Shown here: in pieces, positions 45,814 through 54,486 of the stretch
How the letters are laid out: each line of letters starts with the position of its first letter
How positions within the stretch are numbered: position 1 is the stretch's first letter
Assembly (NCBI RefSeq): GCF_004000805.1
Contig: NZ_BILY01000023.1
Coordinates: forward strand, 1 to 64,000
DNA from: Paenibacillus glycanilyticus NBRC 16618
GTDB lineage: Bacteria; Bacillota; Bacilli; Paenibacillales; Paenibacillaceae
Length of the DNA: 64,000 nt
Direction of reading: 5' to 3'
Made by a program: the position numbers and the translations under genes
Notes under the pieces: generated by a model
Seen by the model: only the letters and a program-made list of their open reading frames with translations
Told to the model about the DNA's origin: nothing
Database searches by the model: none

Positions 45814-47160
45814 TTATTGATGCGATTGCTGCGGCTGCTTGCTGTATGGATGAACCGGAACGGATAAGCCCAGATTCCCCCGCAGCGTATGGCTTTCGTA
45901 TTCCGTGCGGAACAATCCTCGGCGCTGCAGCTCCGGAATAACTAGCTCCACAATGTCGTTTAAACCTTCGGGGAACGTAGGCGGCATGATATTAAAGCCG
46001 TCGGCACCGTCATTCAAGAACCATTCCTCCAGCTGATCCGCGATCTGGGCGGGCGTGCCTACTATTTCCCGGTGTCCCCTTGCTCCTGCGATAAATTCGT
46101 ACACCTCGCGCAGCGTGCTTAAGCCTTCCCGCTCCGCAAGAGCGCGTATGATATTCGTGCGGGTCTGCGGGTTCGTCTTGTCCTCGTTCTCCCCGCTTGC
46201 CGGAAGCGGCGCATCCACATCGTAACCGCTCAAATCGACGCCGATAAAATTCGATAAGTACTCCAGACCAACCTCTGGCGAAATATAGCTGTTTAACTCC
46301 TTGCGCTTCGCAATCGCTTCGGCTTCCGTGCGAGCAACCGTGATGAACACGCCCGGCATAATTTTCAGGTCATCCGGCTGGCGTCCGTATTTAGCAAGGC
46401 GTCCCTTCACGTCCCGGTAGAAGGCCTGCGCTTCCTCCAGCGTCTGCCAGGCGGTAAATATGACCTCGGCCGTCTTCGCGGCCAGCTCTTTCCCCGCCTC
46501 CGAGGACCCTGCCTGCACAATAACGGGATAACCTTGTGGCGTCGACGGAGCATCCAGCAGACCTTGCACTTTAAACCATTCCCCTTGGTGATCAACGGGG
46601 TGAACCTTGTCAACGTCCAAGAACCGACCATTCTCCTTGTCGATAACAAGCGCTTCCTCTTCGATGGAGAACCAGAGCTTTTTCGTCAATTCAACGAATT
46701 CTTCCGCCCTTTCATAGCGACGAGCATGCTCGAGATGCTTTTCCTTGCCGAACAGCTGCGCCTCCTTCTCGTTGCCCGAAGTCACTACATTCCAGCCCGC
46801 GCGCCCCCCGGACAAATGGTCGATAGCCGCGAACTTGCGCGCTACCTGGAACGGCTCGTTATAAGTGGTCGTAAGCGTCGCCGTCAGACCGATATTTCGG
46901 GTGACTGCCGCAAGGGCCGAGATAATGATCAGCGGATCAAGCTTAATGGTTGAGGTAGCAAAGTTGCCTAGGCGCTTGAGGCCAAGGATATCCGCGAAAA
47001 AAATCATATCGAACTTGCCCCGTTCCGCCGTCTGCGCCAGCTCCTTTAAGTACTCCAGATCCAAGGTACGGCGAGGATCCGTGGACGGATAACGCCAGCT
47101 GGCCACATGATGGCCCGGTAGGTTAAAGAAGGCTCCAAGCTTCATTTGTTTGTTGGTCAT
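45814..47160 (-). CDS. NtaA/SnaA/DszA-type flavin-dependent monooxygenase (copy 2)
   Basis: A 448-aa enzyme, the same length as the copy at 43381 and very similar along its whole length, including the N-terminal G-H-H-V-A-S-W-R, W-N-V-V-T-S and the C-terminal R-T-E-Y-E-S. The duplication is therefore fairly recent or under common selection. Differences cluster at the C-terminus and around residues 40-60. The ATG at 47158-47160 follows AGGAG by 8 nt, the same layout as its paralogue. Different substrate ranges are a reasonable guess. Confidence 0.9.
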   Translation of the reverse strand: MTNKQMKLGAFFNLPGHHVASWRYPSTDPRRTLDLEYLKELAQTAERGKFDMIFFADILGLKRLGNFATSTIKLDPLIIISALAAVTRNIGLTATLTTTYNEPFQVARKFAAIDHLSGGRAGWNVVTSGNEKEAQLFGKEKHLEHARRYERAEEFVELTKKLWFSIEEEALVIDKENGRFLDVDKVHPVDHQGEWFKVQGLLDAPSTPQGYPVIVQAGSSEAGKELAAKTAEVIFTAWQTLEEAQAFYRDVKGRLAKYGRQPDDLKIMPGVFITVARTEAEAIAKRKELNSYISPEVGLEYLSNFIGVDLSGYDVDAPLPASGENEDKTNPQTRTNIIRALAEREGLSTLREVYEFIAGARGHREIVGTPAQIADQLEEWFLNDGADGFNIMPPTFPEGLNDIVELVIPELQRRGLFRTEYESHTLRGNLGLSVPVHPYSKQPQQSHQ

Positions 47161-47223
47161 ACTCACCACTCCTAGTATTCCTATATTTTTAATCACTTTA
47201 ATGTAAAAAAATATCCGCTTCGT

Positions 47224-48042
47224 TTATACTTGCTGCTTCCATTTGGACAATTTACGTTCCAGCACGCTTAGTCCCTGATTAATCAACAAGCCAAGCAAAG
47301 CGATCGTGAGGATACCGGCAAACATTTCGGGGATTTGAAAGTTATATTGGGAATACGTGATAAGGTAGCCGAGTCCTTCCTTGGCGCCTACCATCTCGGC
47401 GGCGATAAGGACGAGAATCGCTCCGGTTCCCGCCATCCGGATTCCGGTAAAGATCGTAGGCACCGACGCCGGAAGTATAACTTTGAGGAATAGCTTATAA
47501 GACGAGAGATTCATGGACCGGGCTGATTTGATCAGCAGCGGATCAACGTTGCCGACGGCGGCGATCGTGTTCAGAAGAATCGGCCATGTGCAGGCGAACA
47601 AAACGATGGCGATTTTGGATGTCTCTCCGATGCCGAGGATGAGCATAAACACGGGAAGCAAAGCAAGCGCCGCCGTGTTGCGGAACAATTCCATAACCGG
47701 ATTAAGCAGCTCCCTCGCAAGTGGATACCAGCCAATCGCAAGCCCTAACGGAATGGCGATAACAAGAGCCAGAGCAAATCCGCTTAACGAACGAATCATG
47801 CTCGCCGCAAAATGATGGAACAGCTCGCCGGACACTATCAAATGCCACAACGCCTGAATGACATCGGAGAACGGGGGCAGGAAAGCCGGATCCGCGAAGC
47901 CCGCGAGGGGAGCAAACTGCCAGACCAGCGCCAATAGAATCAGGACGATAGACTGCTTGAACAGCTTGCGGATATTAAGCGAAATGCCCAGCTTGATCTT
48001 TCTAGTCTGCAAGGGTCTAGGAACCGCTTTTACATTTTCCAT
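47224..48042 (-). CDS. SsuC/TauC-type ABC permease
   Basis: A 272-aa membrane protein with about six helices and the family EAA-like loop near I-K-S-A-R-S-M-N-L-S-S-Y-K-L-F-L-K-V-I-L-P. The N-terminus is basic (T-R-K-I-K-L-G). AAAGGAG precedes the ATG. It lies 26 nt after the ATPase gene. Confidence 0.9.
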   Translation of the reverse strand: MENVKAVPRPLQTRKIKLGISLNIRKLFKQSIVLILLALVWQFAPLAGFADPAFLPPFSDVIQALWHLIVSGELFHHFAASMIRSLSGFALALVIAIPLGLAIGWYPLARELLNPVMELFRNTAALALLPVFMLILGIGETSKIAIVLFACTWPILLNTIAAVGNVDPLLIKSARSMNLSSYKLFLKVILPASVPTIFTGIRMAGTGAILVLIAAEMVGAKEGLGYLITYSQYNFQIPEMFAGILTIALLGLLINQGLSVLERKLSKWKQQV

Positions 48043-48068
48043 TTCGATACGCTCCTTTCGTTAATCCG

Positions 48069-48878
48069 TTAGATGTACGCGCCTTGGTACTCCAGCTCAT
48101 GCAATAAGCTCCATACCTCGTGCCGCGCTTTTACAAACTCCGGATTGGAGCGGATGTCCGCATCATCCAGCCGGTGCTTCAAGGGGATATCGACGATCTT
48201 CTTCACCGTACCCGGACCGGGAGTCAGAACAACAACGCGTTCTCCCAGGTATACCGCTTCGTCAATGCCATGCGTGATGAAAATAATCGTTTTTTTCGTT
48301 TTCTGCCAGATCCGAAGCAGCTCGCTTTGCAAGGTTTCCCTCGTCTGCGCGTCAAGCGCCGCAAACGGTTCATCCATCAACAGAACATCCGGGTTAAAAG
48401 CAAGGCTTCTGGCAATCGCTACGCGCTGCTTCATGCCTCCGGACAATTCATGGGGATACCGGTTAGCGAAGGCGCTCAAACCAACTAACGATAGAAAATG
48501 CTCCGCTAATTCCCTCCGCTCATGCTTCGGGATGCCTTTGGCCTCCAGTCCGAACTCGATATTCCCTCTTGCCGTCTTCCAAGGAAACAAAGCATATTGC
48601 TGAAAAACAATCCCTCTGTCGAGGCCCGGACCGGTAATTTCCTTCCCGTCCATGTAGATACGTCCGCTAGTTGGAAGCGACAGACCGCTAATGAGATCAA
48701 GCAGGGTTGATTTTCCGCAGCCGCTTGGTCCTACTAAGGTAATAAACTCGCCTTCCTTGACGGAAAAGCTCAAATCTTTAACCGCCGTAAACTGCTGCGT
48801 CGCCCCTTTTTGCTTTGGATCGCGCACGATAAAGCTTTTTGCCACATTCTCGAATCGAAGCTTTTCTAATGCCGGCAT
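48069..48878 (-). CDS. SsuB/TauB-type ABC transporter ATPase
   Basis: A 269-aa ATPase. Walker A is G-P-S-G-C-G-K-S-T, the signature L-S-G-G-M-K-Q-R-V, Walker B L-L-M-D-E-P-F-A-A-L-D, and the switch His lies in F-I-T-H-G-I-D-E-A. The start is the ATG at 48876-48878 behind AAAGGG; the frame is open to 49076, but that would cross the promoter and the leader terminator. It is the first gene of the organosulfur operon. Confidence 0.92.
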   Translation of the reverse strand: MPALEKLRFENVAKSFIVRDPKQKGATQQFTAVKDLSFSVKEGEFITLVGPSGCGKSTLLDLISGLSLPTSGRIYMDGKEITGPGLDRGIVFQQYALFPWKTARGNIEFGLEAKGIPKHERRELAEHFLSLVGLSAFANRYPHELSGGMKQRVAIARSLAFNPDVLLMDEPFAALDAQTRETLQSELLRIWQKTKKTIIFITHGIDEAVYLGERVVVLTPGPGTVKKIVDIPLKHRLDDADIRSNPEFVKARHEVWSLLHELEYQGAYI

Positions 48879-49032
48879 CTCCCTCACCCTTTCTCTTTTA
48901 CCCGGCAATAACAAAAAAAGCGCAGCCGACCACAACGTAAGTTGGTCTTCTGCGCTTCCAGTTGCCCGGTCAGCGGTTCGTTTGTTTGGATGGTTCATCC
49001 AATAGGTGCCAATTAATACCAAGTAAAACCAT
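48879..49032 (-). ncRNA. Structured leader of the organosulfur operon, candidate attenuator
   Basis: The transcript should begin near 49032. On the minus strand it holds a hairpin with 7-bp arms (48986-49002), then a short stem capped by GCAA, a GNRA-type tetraloop (48958-48969), then a full intrinsic terminator before the ATPase gene. Together they suggest transcription attenuation by an unknown signal. It has neither the AGAG/GGAGGGA core of the SAM (S-box) riboswitch nor the T-box AGGGTGGNACC motif. A short reading frame starting at 48993 (MNHPNKRTADR...) runs through the terminator into the ATPase frame. Confidence 0.55.
48913..48957 (-). terminator. Leader terminator upstream of the ABC ATPase gene
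   Basis: Outer arms 48918-48925 and 48950-48957 (8 bp) and an inner GACCA-C-AAC/GTTGGTC stem form a strong hairpin, followed on the minus strand by seven T residues. It lies before, not after, a gene, as in attenuators. Confidence 0.85.
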
Positions 49033-49038
49033 GAGATT

Positions 49039-49066
49039 AATATAGCATAAACTTTTTGGTTGTCAA
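49039..49066 (-). promoter_or_regulatory. Sigma-A-type promoter of the organosulfur operon
   Basis: TTGACA (49061-49066) and TATATT (49039-49044) on the minus strand are separated by 16 bp. The -35 is perfect and the -10 has five of six bases. Start of transcription is expected near 49032. Confidence 0.75.
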
Positions 49067-49137
49067 TATAGGCCATTTAGGCCAATTTTAAAGTCCCAGG
49101 CACCGATTGCGCGACCTCGTCAACAATGTCCGAAATC

Positions 49138-49172
49138 GCAAAAACCCGCCTTCTCCTTGGAGAAAGCGGGTT
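49138..49172 (-). terminator. Intrinsic terminator of the GAPDH gene
   Basis: Arms 49143-49156 and 49159-49172 pair with one mismatch, and T5 follows on the minus strand, 11 nt after the stop at 49184. Confidence 0.88.
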
Positions 49173-49183
49173 CCTATTTGTCA

Positions 49184-50182
49184 TTATTGCCGGCCTAAAA
49201 ATGCCGCTACTTCGGCGAGGCGGGAAGCATAACCCCACTCGTTATCATACCAGGCAGCAACGGATAAAAGTCCGCCCTGTACATGAGTCAGCGGCAGATC
49301 GATAATCGAAGAATGGGAATCGCCTACGATACGCGAGGAAGCCCACTCTCCTTCCAGCACATCAAGAACTCCGTTAAGCGGGCCTTCCTGCGCGGCTTTA
49401 CGGAACATATCGTTAATTTCCTGCGCGGTACACGGCTTCTCCGTAACCAGATTCAGCTCCGCGATACTTCCGGTACGCGTCGGAATCCGGTAAGCTTTGC
49501 CCGTAATTTGCAGATCCGGCCAAATAAACTTAAGCGCCTTAGCCGCACCCGAAGAGGATGGAATAATATTTTCCGCGGCTGCCCAGGAATCCCTTCGGTC
49601 TCTCATCGGCTGATCGGTCAGCGATTGCGTATTCGTATAGGAATGCACCGTCGAGAATAAGCCGTATTGAATGCCGAAGTTTTCCCGGACCAGCTTAACA
49701 ACGGGAGCAAGCGCATTGGTCGTGCAGCTCGCCATGCTGATGATTTTGTGCTTCTCCGGATCAAAGCTGTCGAGATTGATGCCTTTCAGCAATACCGCAT
49801 CGCAGTCGTCAAGGGTTTTGCTTGGTCCGCTGACGAGAACGCGCTTCGCACCGCGCTCCAGGTGAAGCTCCGCTACCTGTCTGGTCACCGCGCGCCCCGT
49901 GCAGTCGATGACAAGCCCAACGCCAAGCTCGCTCCAATTCGGAATTTCCTGCGACGAGTTCAAATACAGAATGGAACGGTCGCCGATTTTGATCGTTCCC
50001 TCTGTGCCGGCCACGGGCTCCGGCCAACGCTTGTAGTTCGTATCGACTTCAAAGAGAGCTGCAAGCGTGGCCTCGTCTTTAATATCCGAGATGGATACCG
50101 GCACAAACAGCTGGTCCTGCAAAGCTACCCGAAGAAGTTGTCTGCCGATCCGTCCAAAGCCGAAAATAGCAATATTGTTCAT
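49184..50182 (-). CDS. gap: Type I glyceraldehyde-3-phosphate dehydrogenase
   Basis: A 332-aa enzyme. The nucleotide fold starts G-F-G-R-I-G-R with D33 at the NAD-binding position. The catalytic Cys153 is in S-C-T-T-N-A-L-A-P (the second Cys of the usual SCTTNCLAP is Ala here) and the catalytic His180 is in S-T-V-H-S-Y-T. W-Y-D-N-E-W-G-Y is near the end. D33 suggests NAD use in glycolysis. It is divergent enough from textbook GapA that it may be a second, accessory copy. The ATG at 50180-50182 follows AGGAG. Transcribed behind the esterase gene with no terminator between. Confidence 0.92.
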   Translation of the reverse strand: MNNIAIFGFGRIGRQLLRVALQDQLFVPVSISDIKDEATLAALFEVDTNYKRWPEPVAGTEGTIKIGDRSILYLNSSQEIPNWSELGVGLVIDCTGRAVTRQVAELHLERGAKRVLVSGPSKTLDDCDAVLLKGINLDSFDPEKHKIISMASCTTNALAPVVKLVRENFGIQYGLFSTVHSYTNTQSLTDQPMRDRRDSWAAAENIIPSSSGAAKALKFIWPDLQITGKAYRIPTRTGSIAELNLVTEKPCTAQEINDMFRKAAQEGPLNGVLDVLEGEWASSRIVGDSHSSIIDLPLTHVQGGLLSVAAWYDNEWGYASRLAEVAAFLGRQ

Positions 50183-50245
50183 GTCCCGCTCCTGCCTGCG
50201 CATCGTTGGCGCAATCGAATTTTTACCATTATAAAAGGTTAAAGG

Positions 50246-51202
50246 TTATTCCTTCAGCCAAGCGTTCGCCAGCAGCATCGCTCCGCGGGCGGCAGCCGTG
50301 TCTGCCAGGGCATTCAGCATAACAAAATCGTGAATCGTTCCCTGGAAACGCACCTGCGTGACCCGCACGCCAGCCTCGCGAAGCTTATTGGCGTATGCCT
50401 CGCCTTCATCGCGGAGGACGTCCGCTTCGCCCGTAATGATCAGAGCCTGCGGCAAGCCGGCAAGCTGCTCGGTTGTCGCGCGCAGCGGCGAGGCATAGAT
50501 TTCCTCCCGTTCCTCGCGGTTTGTCGTATATTGATCCCAGAACCAGGCCATAGCGTCCCGGCGAAGGAAGTAACCCGTCGCGAATTCCTTGTAGGATTCG
50601 GTCTCATTCCCTGCATCCGTAACCGGATAGAAAAGCAGCTGTTTATGAATCTGAGGTCCTTTGCGTTCTTTTGCCATAAGCGTTATCGCAGCCGTCATGT
50701 TGCCGCCAACACTGTCCCCCGCGACGTAAAGCCGGCTTGTATCCAGGCCATGCTCTTCGCCGTTCTCCGCTATCCATTGCAGGGCAGCATAAATTTCTTC
50801 GATCGCTGCCGGGTATTTGGCCTCCGGCGATAAGCTGTAATTCGGGAACACAACGGCAGCCTCCGCTCCAACCGCCAGCTCGCGGATAAGACGGTCATGC
50901 GTATGGGCGTTGCCAAACACCCAGCCGGCACCATGAATATAGAGAATAGCCGGGAGCTTCTTGGTCGTAGCGGGAGCGCGGAGAATGCGAATGGACACCT
51001 GCCCGCTTGGCCCGCCCTCAATCGTTAGATCGGTGATGTCGACAGTCGGCTTCGCAATATGTACGGCTTGAACGTTATCTACCGTTTCGCGGCCCTTTTC
51101 CGGACCAAGGTCGAACAAATACGGCGGATTTGCCGTATCCTGAGCGAATTTTAAAGCTTCCGGCTCCAGCACGATTTTCTTGCTTGCGGTTTTTTCTGTC
51201 AT
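50246..51202 (-). CDS. HSL-type alpha/beta hydrolase (esterase)
   Basis: A 318-aa esterase of the hormone-sensitive lipase group. The oxyanion motif is H-G-A-G-W (90-94, usually HGGG), with nucleophile S164 in G-D-S-V-G-G, D261 in G-E-A-D-V and H291 in T-I-H-D-F. Cytosolic. GAGGAGAGG precedes the ATG. The natural ester is unknown. Confidence 0.9.
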   Translation of the reverse strand: MTEKTASKKIVLEPEALKFAQDTANPPYLFDLGPEKGRETVDNVQAVHIAKPTVDITDLTIEGGPSGQVSIRILRAPATTKKLPAILYIHGAGWVFGNAHTHDRLIRELAVGAEAAVVFPNYSLSPEAKYPAAIEEIYAALQWIAENGEEHGLDTSRLYVAGDSVGGNMTAAITLMAKERKGPQIHKQLLFYPVTDAGNETESYKEFATGYFLRRDAMAWFWDQYTTNREEREEIYASPLRATTEQLAGLPQALIITGEADVLRDEGEAYANKLREAGVRVTQVRFQGTIHDFVMLNALADTAAARGAMLLANAWLKE

Positions 51203-51410
51203 CTCTACCTCTCCTCACCTGATTGGATTGCATCCGATATGGACTTCCTCTATTAATCACCGTTATGCCAGGAATTGAATCTGTTCATTCCTCGTATAGG
51301 GAAAGGATTTACAATCAATAGTTTAGGACAAGATATCGTCAGAATATAGTGATAATTTTACTATTTTATTGTAAGGGAGAGTCCTACGATTTGTAAAATT
51401 TATATAAATA

Positions 51411-51446
51411 AATACCGGTACGACTGAAGTATCAGCGTACCGGTTT
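51411..51446 (-). terminator. Intrinsic terminator of the DoxX-like gene
   Basis: Arms 51414-51422 and 51436-51444, continued by CTGA/TCAG around one bulged base, make a 13-bp stem 18 nt after the stop at 51464. The minus strand then reads TATTTATTTA. Confidence 0.82.
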
Positions 51447-51463
51447 GTTATTTTTGCCGTAAC

Positions 51464-51832
51464 TTAGCCAAACGGATGAGCCAGATCCCCCGCAAACAGA
51501 AGGATCACCGCAGCCGCTATGACGAGATTCAGGACAGCGGGGAACATTTTGCCGAACGTGTGCTTTACTCTCAAATGCGACAAAATCGCAAATAACATCG
51601 TAATCCCAATCCAAACGCCCGCCCAGAATGCCATGCCGGGATACCAGTAGCCAATAAGGAGTCCAGCTGCTCCAATCAGTTGAACAAGACCCGTAACGAC
51701 GCGAAACCACTGCGGCAGCTTGATCGAATCAAACAGCTCCACCTGATGTTTGGCACCGGCAAGCTTCGTAATTCCGAAGAAAACCATTGAGAACAGCAGC
51801 CAGCTTTGAATAATAATTGCTAAAATATGCAT
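51464..51832 (-). CDS. DoxX-like membrane protein
   Basis: A 122-aa protein with four membrane helices. It has F-F-G-I-T-K-L-A-G and the small-residue helices typical of the DoxX/DoxX-like family. Relatives are linked to redox or thiol stress, but the role is mostly unknown. GGAG lies before the ATG. The promoter carries two copies of ACACC-N4-GGTGT, so it is probably under a dedicated repressor. Confidence 0.83.
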   Translation of the reverse strand: MHILAIIIQSWLLFSMVFFGITKLAGAKHQVELFDSIKLPQWFRVVTGLVQLIGAAGLLIGYWYPGMAFWAGVWIGITMLFAILSHLRVKHTFGKMFPAVLNLVIAAAVILLFAGDLAHPFG

Positions 51833-51876
51833 GTTTAAAATCTCTCCCTTGTTTGTTTTGGATCATCCATTAAACA

Positions 51877-51928
51877 GACACCATTTGGTGTCATTTTATA
51901 GGTTTATAATATAACACCTTTTGGTGTC
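51877..51928. promoter_or_regulatory. Twin palindromic operators in the DoxX-like promoter
   Basis: ACACC-N4-GGTGT occurs at 51878-51891 and again at 51914-51927, centre to centre 36 bp. The AT-rich stretch between holds TATATTATAA on the minus strand, a likely -10 region. The layout fits a dimeric repressor bound on both sides of the -10. The regulator is not encoded next to it. Confidence 0.7.
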
Positions 51929-51968
51929 CTGTAAAGCGTTATTTTAGTGAATCCGTGGAAAATGCAAA

Positions 51969-52008
51969 AAGGCCGCCTTCTCGTCTAATCGACGCTTAAG
52001 GCGGCCTT
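51969..52008 (-). terminator. Intrinsic terminator of the YjfB-family gene
   Basis: Perfect 11-bp arms (51969-51979 and 51998-52008) with an inner GTC/GAC pairing and T5 on the minus strand, 11 nt after the stop. Confidence 0.9.
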
Positions 52009-52019
52009 CCGTCTACTCA

Positions 52020-52196
52020 TTACACTTTCAAATCGATATTGCCACCCAGATGGGGCTGCACGCTTTGCGCCATCATTTGGATCAACTGCTGCGACTGCTC
52101 CGTTGAATGGTCCTTCGCCATTTTGAGCACGCTGATTCCAACATCGTTCATAAGCTTGCTTTGGGACAAAGCAACGGACATAGCCGGAATATCCAT
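52020..52196 (-). CDS. YjfB-family small protein
   Basis: A 58-aa protein beginning M-D-I-P-A-M-S-V-A-L-S-Q and ending P-H-L-G-G-N-I-D-L-K-V. Both ends and the length fit the YjfB family, sometimes called putative motility proteins. AAGGAGGGG is 5 nt upstream of the ATG and a strong terminator follows the stop, so the gene is real despite its size. Function unknown; in relatives it is linked to flagellar regulons. Confidence 0.87.
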   Translation of the reverse strand: MDIPAMSVALSQSKLMNDVGISVLKMAKDHSTEQSQQLIQMMAQSVQPHLGGNIDLKV

Positions 52197-52257
52197 AATT
52201 CCCCTCCTTTCCGCATTTGGACTTCACCTATAGTATCGGAACAAATGCCTCCATGCG

Positions 52258-53370
52258 TTAACGGCTGCCGCGGAGATGTGCCACCCACCTTTGCCGGACC
52301 AGAACTCCTATCCATACCAAAGGAATGTAGACGTATATAAAATACAAACCAACCTCGGAATAAACGGCCGACAGCTTCTCGACCGTCCTGTGATCCCTGA
52401 TGACTTCGCAGAGAATCGTAATCGCGATAAGACTCATAGCTAAAAAAAGCCGCGGCCTTATGCGAAAAGCAATCTTGGTTGCGCGGCATGCCGACCATGC
52501 GTAGATGGAAATGCCGGCTATTATTTTGATAAACCACAACGAAATAGCGAAGTACTCCAGCCTTTGAAGCAGCGGTATTTCAAAAATTCCTATCATGTTT
52601 AACGTCGGCCAGATGGAATGGCGCAGCTGTTCTTCGGTGAAAAACATAAGGGCCAGAACCAAAATAACCAAATACAATAACATGACCATAAAAAGGATAA
52701 GATGCGCCCATTTTTGCGATTTCTCCGGGGTTTTAACGAACGGATAAAACAAAAGAAGAATCTCGAAACCAAGGAAATTAAAGGCCATGTCTTTGGAAGA
52801 TAAAAGAACTTCCGCAAGGGAATGATTCCATAACGGCAGCAGGTTCAAAGGATGCAAATACGGGAAGGTAAGCGAAACCTGCGGGATAATCGATACGCAC
52901 GAAATCATTGTCGCCCACACCGCAATACCCAATACGGACCGGAGACCGCCGGACACGGCATAGTAAACAAGCAGCAAGATAATGATGCTGACGTACAAAA
53001 AATTCATGCTTGGAAACATCCAGACTTGAATCAATTCGATATACACTTTGAATTTCACGAATGCCCCAAACACAAAGTACAAAGCGATCGCCGCGTTAAA
53101 GAAGCTGCCCACTATTTTTCCGAACAGCTTCTTGTTGATTGTGGCTATGTCGTTCGCATCCTCGCTAACCGACAGCAGCTTGTAAATCATCCATATTAGA
53201 ATATGGATGCTGAAACCCGTTAAAATAACCGAGATCCACGCATTGTAACCGGCATGCTTAATAACTGTCCTTTGGTAAGAAAGCACGCCAATCCCGACCA
53301 TGCTGACATACAGCGGAAAAATGATTAAATAGGGAGATATCTTGTATTTCTCGCTGATATCATTGTTCAA
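52258..53370 (-). CDS. GerB-family spore germination permease
   Basis: A 370-aa protein with about ten membrane helices of the GerAB/GerKB type (amino acid-polyamine-organocation fold). It would be the transport-like subunit of a germinant receptor in the spore inner membrane. The TTG start (53368-53370) is 10 nt from AGGAGG. It is the last gene of a gerA-gerC-gerB operon, 6 nt after gerC; the order differs from the A-B-C of B. subtilis gerA. Confidence 0.9.
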   Translation of the reverse strand: MNNDISEKYKISPYLIIFPLYVSMVGIGVLSYQRTVIKHAGYNAWISVILTGFSIHILIWMIYKLLSVSEDANDIATINKKLFGKIVGSFFNAAIALYFVFGAFVKFKVYIELIQVWMFPSMNFLYVSIIILLLVYYAVSGGLRSVLGIAVWATMISCVSIIPQVSLTFPYLHPLNLLPLWNHSLAEVLLSSKDMAFNFLGFEILLLFYPFVKTPEKSQKWAHLILFMVMLLYLVILVLALMFFTEEQLRHSIWPTLNMIGIFEIPLLQRLEYFAISLWFIKIIAGISIYAWSACRATKIAFRIRPRLFLAMSLIAITILCEVIRDHRTVEKLSAVYSEVGLYFIYVYIPLVWIGVLVRQRWVAHLRGSR

Positions 53371-53376
53371 ATCCGC

Positions 53377-54486
53377 CTAACCTCCTGCACCCGTACGAAT
53401 AATGCGAGCCGTTACGCTGACTGTCGCGGACAGCTCCTTGTAATGCTTCTGAAACTCTTGCGGGTTCCACTCCTTCGATCTGCTTCTAATCAAGTCCCCC
53501 AGGCCCAACGGATCCACGTCATTGCTTTGCAATAAAGCGATAAATTTCCGAATCTCAGTCCGGCAATAGGTCTCTATGCTGGTCTCCAGCAAGGCAAGCT
53601 GCTCCGACGAAGTAAGATCAATCCATTGAGGAACATCCTTCACTTGAGCATCAAGCTTCACCCGAATGTCTATGGAGGCTGGAGGACCGGTCTGAATCAC
53701 TTTATACGTAGCTTTCGAATGAATGCTGTTCATTAAAAAATACTCGTCGCCGGCTTGATCCGATGCTTTCACCGGAACCATAATGCTGCCGTTTGACGAG
53801 TCTTCCGTCAGCAGCTTCATCAAAAAGGAATCCCTTATGCCGATCTTAGTCTTGAATTTGTCCTCTTTAAACAAGGCAATGCCATCCAGCTTGATTTCGC
53901 CCCGTTCCTCGGTGAAATGAGGCAGAAAGAAATCTCTTCCGCTCCCGTAAAAATCAAAAAACGTCAGGTGAAGATTGATTCTCGGCAAATTGCCGTATCT
54001 AATATTCTGCTCGATCATATCGGACATAAAATAGGGGTCATTCCGGTTTTCGGCTATGTTAAGCATCTTCAGAGCTTCCGTATCCGCAACGCCAAGATGA
54101 GCTCTCGAGGATATTTTAGGATCGCGGATCAGGCTTTCGATCGCCGTTTTTATCCCCTTGCGCGCAAAGCGTTCTCCGAATAACGCCATTCTTAATTGCC
54201 CGTATTCGATAGGGAAGTCAAGCTTCATGTTGAGCTTAGGCATGCTGTCATAGATGGATTTGGACTCCGTCACGTAAAATTCCAGCTTCGATTTTCCCTG
54301 TTCTTCGTAATTGGCGATTATGGCGCTGCTGGTTACCCCGTTCTCGACGGCATCGTACCCTATGGTTTGAACGAATTTAATGCTGTTGACTATGTTCGTA
54401 TCGCCGCATGCCGTCAGCAGCGCGCTAAGAACAAGCATCAGGAGAACCTTGACTTTCAACACCGTCATTCCCGCTTTCCAAATCAT
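53377..54486 (-). CDS. Ger(x)C-family spore germination lipoprotein
   Basis: A 369-aa lipoprotein. A signal ends in the lipobox L-L-T-A-C, followed by the GerAC three-domain fold (F-V-Q-T-I-G-Y-D near the start, R-S-K-E-W-N-P near the end). Its ATG overlaps the gerA-type stop by 4 bp. A second ATG at residue 7 could also start it without affecting the lipobox. Confidence 0.9.
   Translation of the reverse strand: MIWKAGMTVLKVKVLLMLVLSALLTACGDTNIVNSIKFVQTIGYDAVENGVTSSAIIANYEEQGKSKLEFYVTESKSIYDSMPKLNMKLDFPIEYGQLRMALFGERFARKGIKTAIESLIRDPKISSRAHLGVADTEALKMLNIAENRNDPYFMSDMIEQNIRYGNLPRINLHLTFFDFYGSGRDFFLPHFTEERGEIKLDGIALFKEDKFKTKIGIRDSFLMKLLTEDSSNGSIMVPVKASDQAGDEYFLMNSIHSKATYKVIQTGPPASIDIRVKLDAQVKDVPQWIDLTSSEQLALLETSIETYCRTEIRKFIALLQSNDVDPLGLGDLIRSRSKEWNPQEFQKHYKELSATVSVTARIIRTGAGG

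Noticed and set aside
48879..49032. SAM (S-box) riboswitch or T-box
   Set aside because: The invariant S-box core and the T-box AGGGTGGNACC sequence are absent.
51985..52227. 80-aa minus-strand frame
   Set aside because: It overlaps the YjfB-family gene in another frame and has no family features.
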